From assembly GCF_947497555.1 (NCBI RefSeq), contig NZ_CANMGY010000011.1, positions 18,117 to 82,116 of the forward strand: a stretch of DNA of 64,000 nucleotides, given 5' to 3'. Positions 61,247-64,000 of the stretch are shown in pieces. The translations under genes and the position numbers were made by a program. The DNA is from an uncultured Umboniibacter sp. Lineage in GTDB: Bacteria; Pseudomonadota; Gammaproteobacteria; Pseudomonadales; DSM-25080. Each line of letters starts with the position of its first letter. Position 1 is the stretch's first letter. The notes beneath the pieces were generated by a model. That model was not told the origin of the DNA and did no database searches. It was given only the letters and a program-made list of their open reading frames with translations.

Positions 61247-63748
61247 ATGAAAAAGCTACTTGCTATTGCCATTACTATCGGAATTTCAGGCATTGGTTGC
61301 TCTCAGTCTCCATCTGATGAGGGTACGTTAGGAGAGACCTACACTGACCCAATGCAACATACCCGCCTAGCGAATGGATTTAATGGTAATCCCGCTATCT
61401 GGCCAGAAATCGACTCCGAAGTGAAAGTCGACGAAGCGCTTGAAGCTAGGGTTGATGCCATTCTTCAGAATATGACACTTGAGCATAAAGTGGCTCAGAT
61501 GGTGCAGGGTGAATTGCGCCATGTTCGCCCAGAACATGTGCTGAAATATCGTCTTGGTAGTGTCTTAAATGGTGGCGGTTCACATCCAAATGGCGATCGA
61601 TACGCCAGCGTGGATGACTGGCTAGCCATCGCTGACGGTTATTGGGAAGCTTCTACCACTGATGACCTTCCACACGAGCCTATCCCGCTAATTTGGGGCA
61701 CGGACGCGGTTCACGGCCACAATAACGTGCTTGGGGCGGTACTCTTTCCCCATAATTTTGGTCTCGGGGCTGCTGGTAATCCGGAGTTGATGCGAGGTAT
61801 TGGTCGCGCGACAGCGGAACAGGTTATCGCCACCGGTATCGACTGGACCTTTGCACCAACCGTGGCTGTTGCGATGGATTACCAGTGGGGCCGAAGCTAT
61901 GAGTCTTACGGTCAGAACCCTGACATGGTTCGTGACTATGCCTATGAAATGGTTGCCGCAATTCAGGGCGGAGAAGATGACGATCGCTTCGGCGATGGCC
62001 ATATTATCGCTACCATTAAACATTTTGTAGGCGACGGTGGAACCTCCGAGGGTATTGACCAAGGCGAGACCTCAGTTAGCGAGCAAGCGTTATTTGATGT
62101 CCATGCTCAAGGTTACGTCGGCGGCCTCACCGCTGGTGCGCAAACGGTTATGGCTTCCTTCAATAGTTGGAATGGCGACAAACTTCATGGTCACCACTAC
62201 ATGCTGACTACCGTGCTGAAAGAGCGTATGGGTTTTGATGGCTTCGTGGTGGGTGATTGGAATGGCCATGGCCATTTACCTGGTTGTTCAAACGCACACT
62301 GTGCCTCGGCCATTAATGCGGGTGTCGATATGATCATGGTGCCTGATGACTGGGAAGCCTTTCTCCTCAATACAATTGATGACGTCAACGCAGGAATCAT
62401 TTCGCAGGAACGCGTTGACGATGCAGTGCGCCGTATCCTTCGCGTGAAAATGCGTGCCGGTATGTTCGATACGGTTAAGCCTTCGGAGCGCCACCTTGCG
62501 GGTAGCGAAGATGCACTGTGGGGTGACGATGTTAAAGCGCTCTCTCGTGATGCGGTTCGTCAGAGTTTGGTATTACTGAAAAATCAGGACGAGACCTTGC
62601 CTCTAAACGGCGGGGAGCGAGTGCTAGTGATTGGCAATGCGACAGAGGATATTGCTCGTCAGATGGGCGGCTGGTCGATTACTTGGCAGGGAACGGAGAC
62701 CTCGGTTGAAGACTTCCCGAATGCGACGAAAATTTCCGATGCAATTGTTACCCGCGGTGCTGAGCTCGGTAGTGAAGTCGTTGTATCAACGGATGTCTCT
62801 GATCTCAATGGCGAGTTCGACAAGATAATCGTGCTGTTTGGTGAGTCACCCTATGCTGAATTTAACGGTGATCGCAGCCACATTGTATACAACAAACTCG
62901 ACAGTGAGTCGCTGGCGTTACTTCAGGCAGCTAAAGCGACGGGTAAGCCAGTAGTGGGCCTATTCATTTCGGGTAGACCCATGTTCACCAACCCTGAAAT
63001 CAACGCTACTGACGCCTTTGTTGCCGCATGGTTGCCCGGTTCTGAAGGTCAGGGTGTGAGCGATGTGCTTTGGGGCGATTTCGACTTTATGGGACGCCTT
63101 CCCGGTACTTGGCCGCTATCGTCTGCGGATGATGTGCTTCCTATTGGCGCTGGTGGAACCTACCAGTCAATGGCGCCGATTACCGCTATGCTGGACGAAA
63201 GCTACGAGATTGATGTAGCAAGTGAAATTCTAGATATCTTTACGGGTACCTATGCCACCAATGTTCGTCTGGACGAAAATCAGGTCAGCGTAGGATTGAT
63301 TGATCGTGTTGTTCAGGAGGATGCGCGCCGCGTTAGCTTTAATGCTGAGGATGCTTCTGTCGCATTCAGCTTTGATGGACCGCTTAATCAAACGGCCTTC
63401 CGTCGTTATGATGCTCGCGTTAAGTTCATGATGCGCACAGTTCAAGCAGATGCTGAGGCTAAATTGATCCTAGGAATGTCCTCACAGATGCCGATGTTCG
63501 AGCTCGATGCCCAACCACTACTTGCACAGACTTCAGAATGGCGTGAGTGGTCCATTCCTCTGTACTGCTTAGCACCGGATGTGGCGAGTTTGGCAAGTGT
63601 TGAGTCGCCATTACTGCTGCAGGCGAGTGAAGGTGTGGTGATTGAAATTGCCGAAGTCCGTTGGGAGTTCGGGGGTAGCGATGACTATGATTGTGCCAAT
63701 ACTTGGGCCGGAGATAATCATCGTGAACCAGTCTTTGTCGCTAACTAA
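61247..63748 (+). CDS. Exported GH3 beta-glucosidase / exo-1,3-1,4-beta-glucanase (ExoP-like)
   Basis: An 833-residue protein. The N-terminal MKKLLAIAITIGISGIGC suggests a lipoprotein, though the lipobox is imperfect. The GH3 barrel carries IWGTDAVHGHNNV, ATIKHFVGDGG (K258-H259) and GFVVGDWNGHGHLPGC with the nucleophile Asp337. The second GH3 domain starts near SLVLLKNQDETLPL. The C-terminal 190 residues form a beta-sandwich like that of marine ExoP enzymes. It should release glucose from 1,3- or 1,4-beta-glucan ends in the periplasm or at the surface. Confidence 0.92.
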   Translation: MKKLLAIAITIGISGIGCSQSPSDEGTLGETYTDPMQHTRLANGFNGNPAIWPEIDSEVKVDEALEARVDAILQNMTLEHKVAQMVQGELRHVRPEHVLKYRLGSVLNGGGSHPNGDRYASVDDWLAIADGYWEASTTDDLPHEPIPLIWGTDAVHGHNNVLGAVLFPHNFGLGAAGNPELMRGIGRATAEQVIATGIDWTFAPTVAVAMDYQWGRSYESYGQNPDMVRDYAYEMVAAIQGGEDDDRFGDGHIIATIKHFVGDGGTSEGIDQGETSVSEQALFDVHAQGYVGGLTAGAQTVMASFNSWNGDKLHGHHYMLTTVLKERMGFDGFVVGDWNGHGHLPGCSNAHCASAINAGVDMIMVPDDWEAFLLNTIDDVNAGIISQERVDDAVRRILRVKMRAGMFDTVKPSERHLAGSEDALWGDDVKALSRDAVRQSLVLLKNQDETLPLNGGERVLVIGNATEDIARQMGGWSITWQGTETSVEDFPNATKISDAIVTRGAELGSEVVVSTDVSDLNGEFDKIIVLFGESPYAEFNGDRSHIVYNKLDSESLALLQAAKATGKPVVGLFISGRPMFTNPEINATDAFVAAWLPGSEGQGVSDVLWGDFDFMGRLPGTWPLSSADDVLPIGAGGTYQSMAPITAMLDESYEIDVASEILDIFTGTYATNVRLDENQVSVGLIDRVVQEDARRVSFNAEDASVAFSFDGPLNQTAFRRYDARVKFMMRTVQADAEAKLILGMSSQMPMFELDAQPLLAQTSEWREWSIPLYCLAPDVASLASVESPLLLQASEGVVIEIAEVRWEFGGSDDYDCANTWAGDNHREPVFVAN

Positions 63749-63779
63749 AAGCAGTTAGCTTACTGAGAACAAGATGGTG

Positions 63780-63814
63780 GGCGAGTGATAAAGAGTCCTC
63801 GCTCGCCTTTTTTT
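63780..63814 (+). terminator. Rho-independent terminator after GH3
   Basis: GGCGAGTGA (63780-63788) pairs with TCGCTCGCC (63799-63807) with one G:T, and seven T follow. It closes the GH3 transcript. Confidence 0.88.
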
Positions 63815-63935
63815 GTTCATATAGTAGTTTATTAATACCTGATAGATGGCCTCATGTGTTATCGATAATGATCGAATCCGTAATAATGGTTCGACAAAAT
63901 TATAATAATAATGTTGTTACAGCTGGGAGAATCAC

Positions 63936-64000
63936 ATGCAACTGCAACCCCTCGACCTCTGGGTCGCCGCGATTTATGCCATTGCGTTAATTGGCATCGC
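63936..64000 (+). CDS. Start of a probable sodium:solute symporter (SSS family), cut by window edge
   Basis: Only 21 codons are visible, from ATG 63936 with GGGAGA upstream. The peptide MQLQPLDLWVAAIYAIALIGI is a first membrane helix preceded by LD, the common beginning of sodium/sugar symporters. A second sugar importer next to the GH3 gene would fit the locus. The assignment rests on a short N-terminus only. Confidence 0.45.
   Translation, partial: MQLQPLDLWVAAIYAIALIGI

Overview
The window looks like a chromosomal piece of a free-living marine gammaproteobacterium, probably of the Cellvibrionales/Alteromonadales sort. The clues are moderate base composition, two large TonB-dependent receptors, a SapC/tryptophan-halogenase/cupin module beside a GH3 glucosidase, TPR-sulfotransferases, and housekeeping genes (glmS, rimI) of gammaproteobacterial type. 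The exact genus cannot be read from the sequence alone. No tRNA, rRNA, CRISPR array or prophage was seen.

Region 1 (1-26800) is a surface-polysaccharide locus. It holds GDP-fucose synthesis (gmd, fcl) with a GDP-mannose hydrolase, at least seven glycosyltransferases (GT2 and GT4 types), three small sulfotransferases, a LicD-cytidylyltransferase fusion, a WecA-like initiating transferase, a Wzi-like outer-membrane protein with a coupled small barrel, and galU/galE. Embedded in it is a complete PAPS supply: cysD, cysN and cysC. Read together, these genes suggest a fucose-containing, sulfated and possibly glycerol-phosphate-decorated exopolysaccharide or capsule. Flippase and polymerase genes are not here and probably lie upstream.

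Region 2 (26900-33500) contains an SLC13-type transporter with TrkA-C domains, a DHH phosphoesterase, glmS, a HolD-like gene and rimI.

Region 3 (33500-46340) is an accessory catabolic and sulfotransfer region. On the minus strand it has a BCCT transporter, a secreted type-B carboxylesterase, a quinone-oxidoreductase-like dehydrogenase, an SDR and a TonB-dependent receptor. Beyond these lie two paralogous TPR-sulfotransferases separated by a GcvA-like LysR regulator.

Region 4 (46336-47331) holds a REP-associated tyrosine transposase (RAYT) and an array of short repeats with the core GGGGTCGGGTACATA. The same repeats recur 13 kb away between rimI and the BCCT gene.

Region 5 (47440-64000) is a carbohydrate-use locus. 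It has a lactonase, a lipoprotein ADP-ribosylglycohydrolase homologue, a GPH sugar symporter, a LacI regulator, a 995-residue TonB receptor, and an operon of halogenase, SapC, JmjC-like cupin, second halogenase and an HxD...H oxygenase-like protein. A GH3 beta-glucosidase and the start of a likely sodium:solute symporter follow. Three near-identical palindromes centred on AAGCGCTT, two before the receptor and one before GH3, mark a probable LacI regulon. The oxygenase/halogenase module is the best candidate for an undescribed system: its physiological substrate is unknown.
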